Notes: a model not told the origin generated them from the sequence alone. DNA of 64,000 nt from Bradyrhizobium australiense (GCF_013114825.1 NZ_JAAVLX010000003.1:62001-126000), one strand, 5' to 3'; shown: positions 27,073 through 37,180, numbered from the stretch's first letter. Program-made: numbers and translations.

Positions 27073-29520
27073 ATGAGCATGCCAGCGATCGAACGTGTCA
27101 TCCCCCTGGTCGGCCATCTGCCGGTCTCGATCCGCGAGGCCCTTGCGCGGCGCCTGCGCGAGCTCGCCGGCCTCAGCCTGATCGCATTGTCCGGCGTGGC
27201 GGCAGCGGCGTTGATGACGTGGTCGGTGCAGGACCCAAGCCTGAGCCACGCGACGTCGCGCCCGATCCGCAACGTTCTCGGCTATCCCGGCGCGATCGGT
27301 GCCGATCTGTTGATGCAGATTCTTGGTCTCGGCGCGATCATGCTGATCCTCCCCGTCGCAGTGTGGGGCTGGCGCATGCTGACCCATCGCTCCTTCGACC
27401 GCGAAGCGCTGCGCCTTGGGTGCTGGATTCTCTGCACAGTAATCGCGGCAGGGTTTGCAAGCTGCTGGCCGCATGGCGGTGCGTGGGCGCTGCCGACCGG
27501 CCTTGGTGGCGTCGTCGGCGACGCGCTGGTGCGTGCGCCCGCCGTGGTGTTCGGTCCGGCCGGCTTCACCTATCGTCTGGTTCTCGGCACCATCCTGTTC
27601 GCGGCGATGGGTGCGGCCTTCCTGTTTGCCAGCGGCTGGGGCTCGCGCCCGAGAGAGGAAGAGCTGACGCCGATCGAGGACGATGACGCGCCCTTCGTTG
27701 AAGAAGAGGATCGCAGTTCGGTGTCGCTCGGATGGGCGTACCATGCCCTGATGAGCGCAAAGGCTCGGCTCGGATGGCTGATGGGAGCGGCCTATCGCTC
27801 GCTGGTATCGAGTGCGCCGCCGCCTCGCAAATCTTCGTTCGAGCGCCAGGAACCGAGCCTCAGCGGCCGCGCCGCACCGGCACTGGCCCCTCGCGAAGAG
27901 GAATTCGAGGACGAGGAAGAAGAGGAAGAGGAGGACGAGGAAGTCCCGGCCGCCCGCGCTCCGCGCAAGAAGCCCGCACCGCGCGCGGCGGCGCGCAAAT
28001 CCGAAAAGTTCGAACTGCCTTCGGTCTCAATGCTGACGGCGCCGAAGGCGTCGGACCGGCAGCCGCTGAGCAAGGCTGAACTGGAGGCCAATTCGCGCGC
28101 GCTGGAAGGCGTGCTCGGCGATTTCGGCGTCCGCGGCGAGATCGTCAAGGCCAATCCTGGCCCGGTCGTGACGCTGTACGAACTCGAACCGGCGCCCGGC
28201 ATCAAATCCTCGCGCGTCATTGGCCTCGCCGACGACATCGCTCGCTCGATGAGCGCGCTTTCGGCACGCGTCGCCGTGGTCGCCGGCCGCAATGCCATCG
28301 GCATCGAGCTGCCGAATGCGCATCGTGAAAAAGTTTACCTGCGCGAATTGCTGACCACAAAGGACAGCAACGAATCGACGGTGAAGTTGCCGCTCTGCCT
28401 CGGAAAAAATATCGGCGGCGAATCCATCATCATCGATCTTGCCCGCACGCCACATATGCTGATCGCCGGCACCACCGGCTCCGGCAAATCGGTGGCCATC
28501 AACACCATGATCCTCAGCCTGGTCTATCGCCTGAGGCCGGATCAGTGCCGCCTCATCATGGTCGATCCCAAGATGCTCGAACTCTCCGTCTATGACGGCA
28601 TCCCGCATCTGCTGACGCCGGTCGTGACCGATCCGAAGAAGGCGGTGGTGGCGCTGAAATGGGCCGTGCGCGAGATGGAGGAGCGCTACAAGAAGATGGC
28701 CAAGCTCGGTGTGCGCAACATCGATGGCTATAACCAGCGCCTCGTCGAAGCCAAGGCCAAGGGCGAGGAGCTGACGCGCACCGTGCACACCGGCTTCGAC
28801 AAGGAAACCGGCAAGGCGATCTACGAGGAAGAAAAGCTCGAGCTTGAGCCGCTGCCCTATATCGTCATCATTGTCGACGAAATGGCCGACCTGATGATGG
28901 TGGCCGGCAAGGACATCGAAGGCGCGGTGCAGCGCCTGGCGCAGATGGCGCGCGCCGCCGGCCTCCACGTCATCCTCGCTACGCAGCGTCCGTCGGTCGA
29001 CGTCATCACCGGCACCATCAAGGCAAACTTCCCGACCCGCATAGCATTCCAGGTCACGTCGAAGATCGACAGCCGCACCATTCTTGGGGAGATGGGCGCC
29101 GAGCAACTGCTCGGCCAGGGCGACATGCTCTATATGGCCGGCGGCGGTCGCATCAGTCGCGTGCATGGACCATTCGCTTCAGATGAAGAAGTCGAGAAGG
29201 TGGTGCGTCACCTCAAGACGCAGGGCGCACCGGAATATCTGGAAGCCGTTACGGCGGAAGAACCCACCGACGAGGACGGCGCGGTGTTCGATTCCACCGG
29301 CATGGGCAGCGAGGGTGGCGGCGATTTGTTCGCGCAGGCGGTTGCGATCGTCAAGCGCGATCGCAAGGCCTCGACCTCTTATATTCAGCGGCGGCTGCAA
29401 ATCGGCTACAACCGCGCCGCCTCGCTGATGGAACGAATGGAACAAGAAGGCATCGTTGGGCAGGCGAATCACGCCGGCAAACGCGAAATTCTGGTCGAGG
29501 AGGAAGAGGGCGGATTCTAA
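27073..29520 (+). CDS. ftsK: DNA translocase FtsK
   Basis: An 815-residue membrane-anchored motor that pumps chromosome termini across the closing septum. Four to five hydrophobic segments occupy roughly residues 35-195. A linker with a dense acidic run ([16 protein letters not shown]) and an Ala/Arg/Lys-rich part follows. The motor domain has Walker A GTTGSGKS near residue 466 and Walker [14 protein letters not shown], and the gamma winged-helix domain ([25 protein letters not shown]) is at the C-terminus. I start at the ATG at 27073; the frame upstream lies inside the aminotransferase gene. Confidence 0.95.
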   Translation: MSMPAIERVIPLVGHLPVSIREALARRLRELAGLSLIALSGVAAAALMTWSVQDPSLSHATSRPIRNVLGYPGAIGADLLMQILGLGAIMLILPVAVWGWRMLTHRSFDREALRLGCWILCTVIAAGFASCWPHGGAWALPTGLGGVVGDALVRAPAVVFGPAGFTYRLVLGTILFAAMGAAFLFASGWGSRPREEELTPIEDDDAPFVEEEDRSSVSLGWAYHALMSAKARLGWLMGAAYRSLVSSAPPPRKSSFERQEPSLSGRAAPALAPREEEFEDEEEEEEEDEEVPAARAPRKKPAPRAAARKSEKFELPSVSMLTAPKASDRQPLSKAELEANSRALEGVLGDFGVRGEIVKANPGPVVTLYELEPAPGIKSSRVIGLADDIARSMSALSARVAVVAGRNAIGIELPNAHREKVYLRELLTTKDSNESTVKLPLCLGKNIGGESIIIDLARTPHMLIAGTTGSGKSVAINTMILSLVYRLRPDQCRLIMVDPKMLELSVYDGIPHLLTPVVTDPKKAVVALKWAVREMEERYKKMAKLGVRNIDGYNQRLVEAKAKGEELTRTVHTGFDKETGKAIYEEEKLELEPLPYIVIIVDEMADLMMVAGKDIEGAVQRLAQMARAAGLHVILATQRPSVDVITGTIKANFPTRIAFQVTSKIDSRTILGEMGAEQLLGQGDMLYMAGGGRISRVHGPFASDEEVEKVVRHLKTQGAPEYLEAVTAEEPTDEDGAVFDSTGMGSEGGGDLFAQAVAIVKRDRKASTSYIQRRLQIGYNRAASLMERMEQEGIVGQANHAGKREILVEEEEGGF

Positions 29521-29640
29521 AGCGCTGAAGGTGGATTCGGCGCAATGATTTTCACGGAAAAACGATATCCCCTTTGCTCGAAAGCGCGATAAACTGGCCG
29601 GCAGCGGGATGCCTCGTCGAATAGAGATCCGAAATATCTG

Positions 29641-30447
29641 ATGACACAACAACCCACCCATCGCGGGCTGCGCTCCGGACTGGCGCTTTTGATCGCCACA
29701 TCCGTCGCCGGCTTCGCAACATCGGCTCACTCGCAGACCGTGCCGGTTCCGAAGCCCGCGCCCAAGGCCCGCGACGGCAGCGTGCAGATGAGCGCGCAGG
29801 AAAAGGCGCCGATGACCACCGGCGCCACCCAGGCGCCGCCGAACCCGGTGATTCCCGACCCGCACCGCAATGTTCCGGCCAATATTTTTGCAACCTTCGA
29901 TGCCAACCAGAAGGCGCAGGCCGCGCGGGTGAGTTTATATCTATCGTCGCTGCAGACGCTGGTCGGAAATTTCGTCCAGGTCGGCCCCGACGGCAGCAAG
30001 ACTAAGGGCGATTTCTACATCCAGAAGCCGGGCAAGGTCCGTTTCGAATACGACGACCCGAGCCCGATCGCGATTATCGCCGATGGTTCGTCGCTGGCCG
30101 TGCGCGATCGCAAGCTCGCGACCCAGGACATCTATCCGCTGTCCCAGACGCCGCTGCGTTTCCTGCTGTCGGACCGGATCGATCTGTTGAAGGACACCAA
30201 CGTCGTCAGCGTCACGGCCGATGACGTCTACATCAGCGTCACCATCGAGGAGAAGCAGGCCCTGATCGGCACCAGTCGGTTGATGCTGATGGTTGGCGTC
30301 AAGGACGGCCAGCTCAAGCAATGGACGGTAACCGACCCGCAGGGTTACGACACCACAGTTGCGGTCTACAATCTGGACTCGTCCAAGAAGGTCGATCCCG
30401 GCCTGTTCAAGATCGACTTCACCAACTACATCACTCCGGCCAACTGA
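29641..30447 (+). CDS. lolA: Outer-membrane lipoprotein carrier protein LolA
   Basis: A 268-residue periplasmic chaperone that carries lipoproteins from LolCDE to the outer membrane. A signal peptide (about residues 1-31, ending AHS) and a Pro/Ala-rich linker precede the LolA domain (LSSLQTLVGNFVQ, then GDFYIQKPGKVRFEYDDPSP, residues 100 to the end). The linker makes it longer than the roughly 200-residue E. coli protein. It lies 120 bp after ftsK in the same direction, a placement also seen in gammaproteobacteria. Confidence 0.9.
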   Translation: MTQQPTHRGLRSGLALLIATSVAGFATSAHSQTVPVPKPAPKARDGSVQMSAQEKAPMTTGATQAPPNPVIPDPHRNVPANIFATFDANQKAQAARVSLYLSSLQTLVGNFVQVGPDGSKTKGDFYIQKPGKVRFEYDDPSPIAIIADGSSLAVRDRKLATQDIYPLSQTPLRFLLSDRIDLLKDTNVVSVTADDVYISVTIEEKQALIGTSRLMLMVGVKDGQLKQWTVTDPQGYDTTVAVYNLDSSKKVDPGLFKIDFTNYITPAN

Positions 30448-30478
30448 GCGGCGCGCTTTCCATTCTTTTGTGACGACC

Positions 30479-30608
30479 GTAGGTGGGCAAAGCCACCGGG
30501 TCGCGCGATTGCGCGCCCGATGACAGGCTCCGCGTGCCCACCATTCTCACCGAGACTAGGATGCACGGTGGGCACGGCGCAGATGCGCCTTTGCTACCCT
30601 ACGATTCC
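30479..30608. repeat. GTAGGTGGGCAAAG / CTTTGCTACCCTACG palindromic repeat
   Basis: The element begins GTAGGTGGGCAAAG and ends CCTTTGCTACCCTACGATTCC, giving inverted ends. Inner GGTGGGCACGG and CGTGCCCACCATT sequences also pair. Related copies lie at 42585-42669 and 44248-44321. It fills the gap between lolA and xth. Confidence 0.75.
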
Positions 30609-30661
30609 ACCTGTGGACAAGCGAGCGACGACATCAGGAACCGTGGTAATACACGGCTCTC

Positions 30662-31477
30662 ATGCGGTTTTCCCTCACAACGTGGAATATCAATTCGGTG
30701 CGCCTGCGCATCGATATCGTCGCCAAATTTCTCAAATCGGCGCGGCCGGATGTGCTGTGTCTGCAGGAAACCAAATGTATTGACGACGCTTTTCCGCTGA
30801 AGCGGTTCAAGCGTCTCGGCTATGAGCACGTCGCGCTGAACGGACAAAAGGGCTATCACGGCGTCGCCATCATCTCGAAATTGCCCTTCGACACCACCGA
30901 TATCAGAACGTTCTGCGACAAGATCGATTCGCGTCACATCTCGGTGGCCTTCGGCGGGAAGGCCCAGCTTGCAAAACCGCTGATGCTGCACAATTTCTAC
31001 GTTCCGGCCGGCGGCGACATTCCAGATCCCGTTCTCAATCCGAAGTTTGATCACAAGCTGAAATTTCTCGACGAGATGAAGGCCTGCGAACCGCTGCATC
31101 CGCGCGGCGACGACCGACATATCCTGGTCGGCGATCTCAACGTTGCGCCACATGAAAATGACGTGTGGTCGCACAAGCAGCTTCTGAAGGTCGTCTCGCA
31201 CACGCCGATCGAATGCGAAAAACTCCTGGCCGCGCAGGCCCATGGCGAATGGTTTGACGTCGCGCGCGAGCGAATCCCGCTTTCGGAAAAGGTCTATACG
31301 TGGTGGAGCTACCGCGCCGCCGACTGGACGGTCGGCGACCGCGGCCGTCGGCTCGACCATATCTGGGTCTCGCGCGCGCTGAAGGATGCTGTCACTGATT
31401 TCAAGATCACGCGCGATGCCCGCAGTTGGGAGCGACCGTCCGACCATGTGCCTGTCACGGTCACGCTGGAAGTTTAG
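30662..31477 (+). CDS. xth: Exodeoxyribonuclease III
   Basis: A 271-residue AP endonuclease/3'-5' exonuclease of base-excision repair. The EEP-fold motifs are all present: TWNINSVR (residues 7-14), LQETK (Glu metal ligand), GYHGVAII, the catalytic GDLNVAP and the C-terminal SDHVPV with its catalytic His. Length is typical. It is followed by a composite palindromic repeat before the convergent cyclic-nucleotide-binding gene. Confidence 0.95.
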   Translation: MRFSLTTWNINSVRLRIDIVAKFLKSARPDVLCLQETKCIDDAFPLKRFKRLGYEHVALNGQKGYHGVAIISKLPFDTTDIRTFCDKIDSRHISVAFGGKAQLAKPLMLHNFYVPAGGDIPDPVLNPKFDHKLKFLDEMKACEPLHPRGDDRHILVGDLNVAPHENDVWSHKQLLKVVSHTPIECEKLLAAQAHGEWFDVARERIPLSEKVYTWWSYRAADWTVGDRGRRLDHIWVSRALKDAVTDFKITRDARSWERPSDHVPVTVTLEV

Positions 31478-31483
31478 CTCTGT

Positions 31484-31620
31484 TGTCGTCCCTGCGAACG
31501 CAGGGACCCCTAACCACCACTTTAGTTCGTGCAAAGGTAATTAGCCCCAGCGCAAAACTGTAAGGCCGCGGCGTATGGGTCCCGGATCGCGGCTCGCCTT
31601 GCTCTCTTGTCGGGGAGACG
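31484..31620. repeat. Composite two-hairpin intergenic element
   Basis: The left end TGTCGTCCCTGCGAACGCAGGGACC is a hairpin. The right end GGTCCCGGATCGCG...CGGGGAGACG is a decayed hairpin. About 85 bp of unrelated filler separate them. The same two-ended plan is seen at 41511-41642, and its right end at 1-116. Confidence 0.75.
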
Positions 31621-31631
31621 AGTTTCGGAGA

Positions 31632-32072
31632 TCAAATATTCAGTTTCGCGCCGGCCATCAAAATATCGCTGGCGAGTTGGCTCGTGCGGGTGGCGAGTTC
31701 GTCGCGCAGGCGGCGCGCGGCGGCAGGATCGCTTTCAAGCACACGCTGAAACAGGCTGCGCGCCACCCGGATCACCGAGGAATGCTCAAGCGCGACCGCA
31801 CTCGACGGCCGCTTCATCGCAACGATCAGCGCCAATTCACCGATCAGGGCGCCAGGGCCGGCAACGACTTCGGCGCCACCATCTTCGACGCGGAACGAAC
31901 CGCGCTGAACGATGTAGCCCGCATCCGCATTGTCGCCCGCGTTGAACAGATAATCGCCGGGTGAGAAATCGCGCTGCTCCGAACCGATCGCCAACATGCG
32001 CAGCGCCGCTGTCCCTAACAGCCGTAGTGTCGGGACCCGCTCAAGCAGGGCTACATCATCGTCGATCGACAT
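31632..32072 (-). CDS. Cyclic nucleotide-binding domain protein
   Basis: A 146-residue protein that is essentially one cNMP-binding (CAP-ED) domain: FSPGDYLFNAGDNADAGYIVQRG and the phosphate-binding cassette GELALIVAMKRPSSAVA with its Arg. No helix-turn-helix follows, so it is not a CRP-type regulator by itself; it may act through a partner. It lies 51 bp after the cenR-like gene in the same direction. Confidence 0.87.
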   Translation of the reverse strand: MSIDDDVALLERVPTLRLLGTAALRMLAIGSEQRDFSPGDYLFNAGDNADAGYIVQRGSFRVEDGGAEVVAGPGALIGELALIVAMKRPSSAVALEHSSVIRVARSLFQRVLESDPAAARRLRDELATRTSQLASDILMAGAKLNI

Positions 32073-32123
32073 GGACCGTTGACCGGGATGCGCGAAATTT
32101 ACAAATCGTGTCTGCGAATCGTA

Positions 32124-32810
32124 TCACGGCACCAGTTTGTAGCCACCGGCTTCCGTCACCAGGATTTCCGGGTTGGCAGCATCCTTCTCAATCTTCTGCC
32201 TGAGACGGTAGATATGGGTTTCCAGCGTGTGCGTGGTGACGCCCGAATTGTAACCCCAGACTTCCTGCAGCAGCGTCTCGCGCGATACCGGCAACTGGCC
32301 GGCGCGATACAGGAAGCGCAGGATCGCGGTTTCCTTCTCGGTCAGCCGTACTTTTCTGGCATTGGCGGCGGTCAGCATCTTGGAGCCGGGCCGGAAGCTG
32401 TACGGGCCGACGGAGAATACCGCGTCCTCGCTGGCCTCGTGCTGGCGGAGCTGCGCCCTGATCCGAGCGAGCAGGACGGCAAACCTGAACGGCTTGGCGA
32501 CGTAGTCATTGGCGCCCGATTCGAGGCCCAAAATAGTGTCCGAGTCGGTGTCGTGGCCGGTCAGCATGATGATCGGCGCCTTGAAGCCGCCCTTGCGAAG
32601 GCTGCGCACAACTTCTCTTCCATCGGTATCCGGCAAGCCGACATCCATCAGCACCAGATCGGGAGAATTGGCTCTGGCGGCACTGGCGCCCTTGGCGCCG
32701 GTATCGACTGCGGAGGCTTCGAATTCCTCATGCAGCGACAATTGCTCCACCAACGTATCGCGCAGATCGGTATCGTCGTCCACGATCAGGATCTTGCGGG
32801 CATTGGGCAT
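32124..32810 (-). CDS. cenR: OmpR-family response regulator, CenR-like
   Basis: A 228-residue two-component regulator. The receiver domain has acidic DDD at residues 11-13, the phospho-acceptor Asp56 in LVLMDVGLPD, and a Lys in VAKPFRF. The C-terminal winged helix has RLTEKETAILRFLYRAG and TTHTLETHIYRLRQKIE. The EQLSLHEEFE and AVLLARIRAQLRQHE runs closely match Caulobacter CenR as I remember it, the essential regulator of cell-envelope genes. No partner kinase is adjacent. The divergent L,D-transpeptidase gene, an envelope enzyme, is a natural target. Start is the ATG at 32810. Confidence 0.85.
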   Translation of the reverse strand: MPNARKILIVDDDTDLRDTLVEQLSLHEEFEASAVDTGAKGASAARANSPDLVLMDVGLPDTDGREVVRSLRKGGFKAPIIMLTGHDTDSDTILGLESGANDYVAKPFRFAVLLARIRAQLRQHEASEDAVFSVGPYSFRPGSKMLTAANARKVRLTEKETAILRFLYRAGQLPVSRETLLQEVWGYNSGVTTHTLETHIYRLRQKIEKDAANPEILVTEAGGYKLVP

Positions 32811-33080
32811 AGGATACGATCCTCTTGAGGCAGGCGGCGGACACAAGCGAGAGCGTCTCAAGCCGGGTCTTGGTCGATGACAAACCTGATTCGCGGGCAA
32901 ACCTCACAAGCAAGCCGGGTCATCAGGCACTGATTCGCATTGAGGTAGGAGATTGTTACAGTTTCACAAGCCGAACCGCAGTCTATCCCAAATTTGAGGC
33001 GCGTTTGGATGAATGTCCTGTAATGCCGTCAAATAGAGCAACTGAGGCAGAGCAAGCAACCCCAGGATTCGGGCTTTGGC

Positions 33081-33650
33081 ATGGAAAGCAGCGCCATTTC
33101 AATCACTTGTCAGACAGATGCGCGTGATCGGCCATTGACGGCAATTCGGGTGTACCGAGCTGCCGGCCATCCCTGCAGGGGCTGGCTGACGGCGGACGGC
33201 TGGACCGTGCCGGTGGCACTTGGCCGCGGCGGCATCCTCGCCAACAAGCGGGAAGGCGACGGCGGCACCCCGAGAGGCACCTACCATCCGCTGCAATTGT
33301 GGTGGCGCGCCGACCGCCATCCCAGGCCGCGGACCTATCTGCCGGTCCGGCCGATCCGGCCTGAAGACGCCTGGTGCGAGGACCCGCGGGACCGCCGCTA
33401 TAATCAGCCAATCCGTCTGGTCCGGGATCAGCCCGGCGACCGCCTGACCCGCGAGGATCATCTCTACGACTTCATCGTCGAAATCGATCACAACAGCGCG
33501 CCACGCATTGCCGGCCGTGGCAGCGCCGTGTTCCTGCATCTGGCGCGGACCAATTTCTCACCCACGGCGGGATGCGTTTCGATGATGAAACCCGCCATGC
33601 TGCGGCTGTTGCGGCGGATGGGACCGCGGACGAAAATCATGATCGGCTAA
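33081..33650 (+). CDS. L,D-transpeptidase (YkuD-domain) family protein
   Basis: A 189-residue protein with the YkuD catalytic domain; SAVFLHLARTNFSPTAGCVSM holds the conserved His and the nucleophile Cys of the PTAGC motif. Such enzymes form 3-3 crosslinks in peptidoglycan or anchor proteins to it. This short subgroup lacks an obvious signal peptide, so where it acts is unclear. The start is uncertain because there is no strong ribosome-binding site and the first 20 residues are not conserved-looking. It is divergent from cenR across 270 bp in which I see no other gene. The hydratase gene begins 13 bp downstream. Confidence 0.8.
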   Translation: MESSAISITCQTDARDRPLTAIRVYRAAGHPCRGWLTADGWTVPVALGRGGILANKREGDGGTPRGTYHPLQLWWRADRHPRPRTYLPVRPIRPEDAWCEDPRDRRYNQPIRLVRDQPGDRLTREDHLYDFIVEIDHNSAPRIAGRGSAVFLHLARTNFSPTAGCVSMMKPAMLRLLRRMGPRTKIMIG

Positions 33651-33663
33651 TGGGATCAATACA

Positions 33664-34449
33664 ATGCTCGACAGGAACGCGATCGCGGCCGCGTCAAAGA
33701 CCCTGCACGACCACTGGCGCGCCGGCACCAAATTTTCCGGCCTCAACGAATCGCTGCGGCCACGCGACCGGATTGGGGCCTACGCGGTCCAGGCGGGAAT
33801 TGAAAAATACTCATCCGACAGCTTGTTCGGCTGGAAGATCGCGGCCACCAGCGAGGCCGGACAAAAGCACATCAACGTCGACGGCCCGATGGCCGGGCGC
33901 ATTCTGGCCGAGACCGTCATCCCCGACGGCGGAACGGCTTCGATGGCAGGCAACGAAATGCGCGTCGCTGAACCCGAATTCGCCTTTCGCATTCGGGTGG
34001 ATCTGCCGGCGCGCGCGACACCCTACACGATGCAGCAGGTGCTCGATGCGGTCGATACGCTGCATCCGGCCATCGAAATTCCGGATTCGCGCTTCCAGGA
34101 CTTCGTCAGCGCCGGCGCCGAACAGATCATCGCCGACAATGCCTGCGCACATCAGTTCGTCCTCGGGCCTGCCGCAACAGCCGATTGGCGTTCAATGGAC
34201 CTCGTCGAGGAACGGCCGGTTATCACGATGCGCGGCCAGCAATTCGTTGGTCACGGGAAGAACGTGTTGGGCGATCCACGAGTTGCACTGACCTGGCTTG
34301 CCAACGAACTGCGCCAGCTTGGCGTGACGCTGAAAGCCGGCCGTGTCGTCACCACGGGCACTTGCCACGCACCGTTGCCGATTCAGTCAGGAGATTTCTT
34401 CGCGGTCAATTTCGGCGCGCTCGGAAAAGTATCGGTGGGTTTCAGCTAA
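33664..34449 (+). CDS. 2-keto-4-pentenoate hydratase family protein
   Basis: A 261-residue member of the MhpD / fumarylacetoacetate-hydrolase-like fold. FGWKIAATS (residues 55-63) and MRVAEPEFAFRI with its metal-binding Glu residues are the signatures, and GTCHAPLPIQSGDFFAVNFG is the C-terminal active-site strand. MhpD hydrates 2-hydroxypentadienoate in meta-cleavage pathways. The gene stands without other meta-pathway genes, so its substrate is open. It follows the L,D-transpeptidase gene closely and may be co-transcribed. Confidence 0.84.
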   Translation: MLDRNAIAAASKTLHDHWRAGTKFSGLNESLRPRDRIGAYAVQAGIEKYSSDSLFGWKIAATSEAGQKHINVDGPMAGRILAETVIPDGGTASMAGNEMRVAEPEFAFRIRVDLPARATPYTMQQVLDAVDTLHPAIEIPDSRFQDFVSAGAEQIIADNACAHQFVLGPAATADWRSMDLVEERPVITMRGQQFVGHGKNVLGDPRVALTWLANELRQLGVTLKAGRVVTTGTCHAPLPIQSGDFFAVNFGALGKVSVGFS

Positions 34450-34459
34450 GCTCTTTCCA

Positions 34460-34548
34460 CGTCATTGCGAGCGAAGCGAAGCAATCCACTCTTCCTATCC
34501 GTAGGGAGAGATGGATTGCTTCGTCGCTTTCGCTCCTCGCAATGAGGG
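34460..34548. repeat. Palindromic repeat with CGTCATTGCGAGCGAAGCG end
   Basis: The left part CGTCATTGCGAGCGAAGCG with GAAGCAATCC pairs with GGATTGCTTCGTCGC and CGCTCCTCGCAATGAGG on the right, forming a long hairpin around GTAGGGAGAG. It lies between the convergent hydratase and yggS genes. Confidence 0.85.
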
Positions 34549-34562
34549 AGCGGGAGGCGCGC

Positions 34563-35240
34563 TCAACGCGCTCCAAAAATCGCCGAGCCGATGCGCACAT
34601 GCGTCGCACCCATCTGAATCGCGACCGCAAAATCGGCGCTCATACCCATCGACAGATTTTTCAATCCATTGCGCGCGGCGATCTTGGCGGTCAACGCGAA
34701 ATGCGGGGCCGGCGCGTCGTTGACCGGCGGAATGCACATCAGGCCGGAAATGACCAGACCGTATTTGTCGCGGCAGCTCGCGATAAACGCATCGGCGTCG
34801 ACGGGAGCAATTCCGGCCTTTTGCGGCTCCTCGCCGGTGTTGATCTGAACGAACAATTCCGGACTCTTGTTCTGTGAATTGATCTCCTTGGCGAGCGCTT
34901 CGCAGATGCTGGGGCGGTCGACCGAGTGGATGGCGTCGAACAGCGCTACGGCCTCCTTCGCCTTGTTGGATTGCAGCGGCCCGATCAGGTGCAACGCAGT
35001 TCCGGGGTAGGCTGAGACCAGCGCCGGCCATTTCGTTTTGGCCTCCTGCACGCGGTTTTCGCCGAACACGCGCTGCCCGGCATCGAGGACAGGCGAAATG
35101 GCTGCGGCGTCGAATGTCTTCGACACCGCGATCAGCGTCACCGACGCGCGCTCACGGCGCGCCTCCTTGCAGGCGCGCGCGATGTCCTGTTCCACCCGAG
35201 CGAGACCATTTGGTAAAGACTTCGTTAGCGATGTCGCCAT
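34563..35240 (-). CDS. yggS: PLP homeostasis protein, YggS/PROSC family
   Basis: A 225-residue cytosolic PLP-binding protein with an alanine-racemase-like barrel but no known enzymatic reaction; it buffers pyridoxal phosphate and affects amino-acid metabolism. AVSKTF near residue 40 holds the PLP lysine, FGENRVQEA and HLIGPLQSNKAKEAV follow, and LSMGMSADFAVAIQMGATHVRIGSAIFG is the family signature. Length is standard. Confidence 0.94.
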   Translation of the reverse strand: MATSLTKSLPNGLARVEQDIARACKEARRERASVTLIAVSKTFDAAAISPVLDAGQRVFGENRVQEAKTKWPALVSAYPGTALHLIGPLQSNKAKEAVALFDAIHSVDRPSICEALAKEINSQNKSPELFVQINTGEEPQKAGIAPVDADAFIASCRDKYGLVISGLMCIPPVNDAPAPHFALTAKIAARNGLKNLSMGMSADFAVAIQMGATHVRIGSAIFGAR

Positions 35241-35345
35241 TTCTCTCGCGTCATGTCCTGAATTCGGCCGAAAATTTTACGGCATTTCCTCGAATTTTAC
35301 CAAGTTCGGGAAAGGCTTTTTGATTCCTTCACACTAGCCTGCGAC

Positions 35346-37073
35346 GTGGGGGGCAGAATGTCTGGCGTTACTTTCAACCGCAATCGGGTCAAACTCAAGA
35401 AGCTTCTGGGAATCCGGGCGCGGCTTGCGCTGCTCGCCGTGATGCTGGTGGCGCCCCTGATGCTGGAACGGGTCCGTTCGCTCGAAGACGCGCGCGCCAG
35501 GCAGATCGCGATGGCTTCGGAGGAATACGCCAACATCACGCTGCACACTGCGGAGACCCAGCGCGAGGTCGTCTCCTCGGTCGAAACGATGCTGAAATCG
35601 GCGGCCTATATCCGCGCATCCAGCGGTATCGGGCGCAGTTGCGAAATCCTGCGCGCCAGTCTGCCGACCAACCTGCCCTGGATTCGCAGCATCATGATCG
35701 TCAGCAAAGAAGGCGTGGTGCAGTGTTCGACGCTGAACCTGCTGGTGGGCCTCAACATCGGCGACCGCGAATACTTCAGAAAAGCACAGCAGACCCGCGA
35801 CTTCGTTTTCAGCGACTATCTGTTCGCCAGGGCAAGCAAAAGACCGATCCTGATGGCAGCCTATCCGGTAGCCGCGATCAATCCGGAAGAAGACGCCGTG
35901 GTGGTCGCCGGCATCAATCTCGATTGGATGTCGAAGATCATGGCCAAGCTCGGCGGACGGCCGGGCATTTCGGCACTGCTGGTCGACGGCGCCGGCGTGG
36001 TGCTGGCCGCGCCAGAGGACGAGGCCAGCATGATCGGCAAGCCGCTCAACAACGTGCCGCTGTTGACGGCCATCGCCCACAAGGCGCTCGTTTCCGACAC
36101 CCCGACGGGTTCGCTTTCATTTACCGCAGCCGACGGGTCGCAACGCGCGATCAGTTTCGCGCGCATTCCCGGCACGCAATCGCGCCTGATCGTCAGCATC
36201 GACGAGGCCAGGATCACAGCTGCGATCAATCGCGACATCCGCACCGCCTATCTGCAGCTCGGACTAGTCTGCCTGTTCGTGCTGCTCGGCGCGTTGATCG
36301 GCGCGGAGAAGCTCATCATCAATCCGATCGAAGTCATGACCGGCATGGCCAGGCGATTCGGCGAAGGCGACTGGTCGGCCCGCGTCTCGCGCAGCCGCCT
36401 GCCGTCGGAGTTCATGCCGCTGGCGCGCGCCTTCAACGCCATGGCGGCGCAACTCAGCCAGCGCGAACGCGAGCTCGTTGCCACCAACGACCGGCTCACC
36501 GTGATGGCCTCGATCGACATGCTTTCCGGTCTCGCCAACCGGCGCGGCTTCCAGAGCCGGCTCGATTTCGAATGGATGAAGGCGCAGCAGTACCATAGCG
36601 AGCTGTCGCTGCTGATGATCGACGTCGATCACTTCAAGCTCTACAACGACACCTATGGTCATCCGGAAGGCGATGCGTGCCTCAGCCGGATCGGCGAAGC
36701 GCTAGCCGGTGTCGCCGCCGACATGCTGGGCTTTGCCGGCCGCTACGGCGGCGAGGAGTTCTGTCTGCTGCTGCCGAACACCAGCCCGCAGAAAGCCCTC
36801 GAGATCGGCGAGACCGTGCGCGCCACCGTTCAGGGCCTCGGCTTGCCGCACATCACTTCCAGCCACCGGACCGTCACCGTCAGCGTCGGCGTCGCCGCGA
36901 CGCTTCCGAACGACGCCCAAACCCCCGGCGACCTGATCGAAGCCGCCGACGCCGCCCTCTACGCCGCCAAACACCGCGGTCGCAATACCGTGGTCGAGCA
37001 CGGGTTCGCCAGGCTGGTGGACGAGGCGGGGATAGCAATGGCGGGTGAGCTGACGCTCCGCGCCATTGGTTAA
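35346..37073 (+). CDS. Membrane-bound diguanylate cyclase (sensor-HAMP-GGDEF)
   Basis: A 575-residue c-di-GMP synthase candidate. A membrane helix (about residues 24-40) leads to a periplasmic Cache-type sensor (about 45-295), a second helix (about 303-318, LGLVCLFVLLGALIGAE), a HAMP-like region (IINPIEVMTGMARRFGEGDWSAR) and a C-terminal GGDEF domain. The active-site signature is RYGGEEF, intact for cyclase activity. The RxxD inhibitory site normally five residues before it is absent, so product feedback may be weak. No EAL domain is present. An in-frame ATG four codons later is an alternative start. Confidence 0.9.
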   Translation: MGGRMSGVTFNRNRVKLKKLLGIRARLALLAVMLVAPLMLERVRSLEDARARQIAMASEEYANITLHTAETQREVVSSVETMLKSAAYIRASSGIGRSCEILRASLPTNLPWIRSIMIVSKEGVVQCSTLNLLVGLNIGDREYFRKAQQTRDFVFSDYLFARASKRPILMAAYPVAAINPEEDAVVVAGINLDWMSKIMAKLGGRPGISALLVDGAGVVLAAPEDEASMIGKPLNNVPLLTAIAHKALVSDTPTGSLSFTAADGSQRAISFARIPGTQSRLIVSIDEARITAAINRDIRTAYLQLGLVCLFVLLGALIGAEKLIINPIEVMTGMARRFGEGDWSARVSRSRLPSEFMPLARAFNAMAAQLSQRERELVATNDRLTVMASIDMLSGLANRRGFQSRLDFEWMKAQQYHSELSLLMIDVDHFKLYNDTYGHPEGDACLSRIGEALAGVAADMLGFAGRYGGEEFCLLLPNTSPQKALEIGETVRATVQGLGLPHITSSHRTVTVSVGVAATLPNDAQTPGDLIEAADAALYAAKHRGRNTVVEHGFARLVDEAGIAMAGELTLRAIG

Positions 37074-37180
37074 AACGCCCCTTCCCCACTGTCCCAACCC
37101 GTTGACCCCGCAGCTGCTTTTGTGGCCTAGTCCGCCGTCCTTTGGACGGGACCCGAATCCACAAAAAGCCCTGCGATTCC

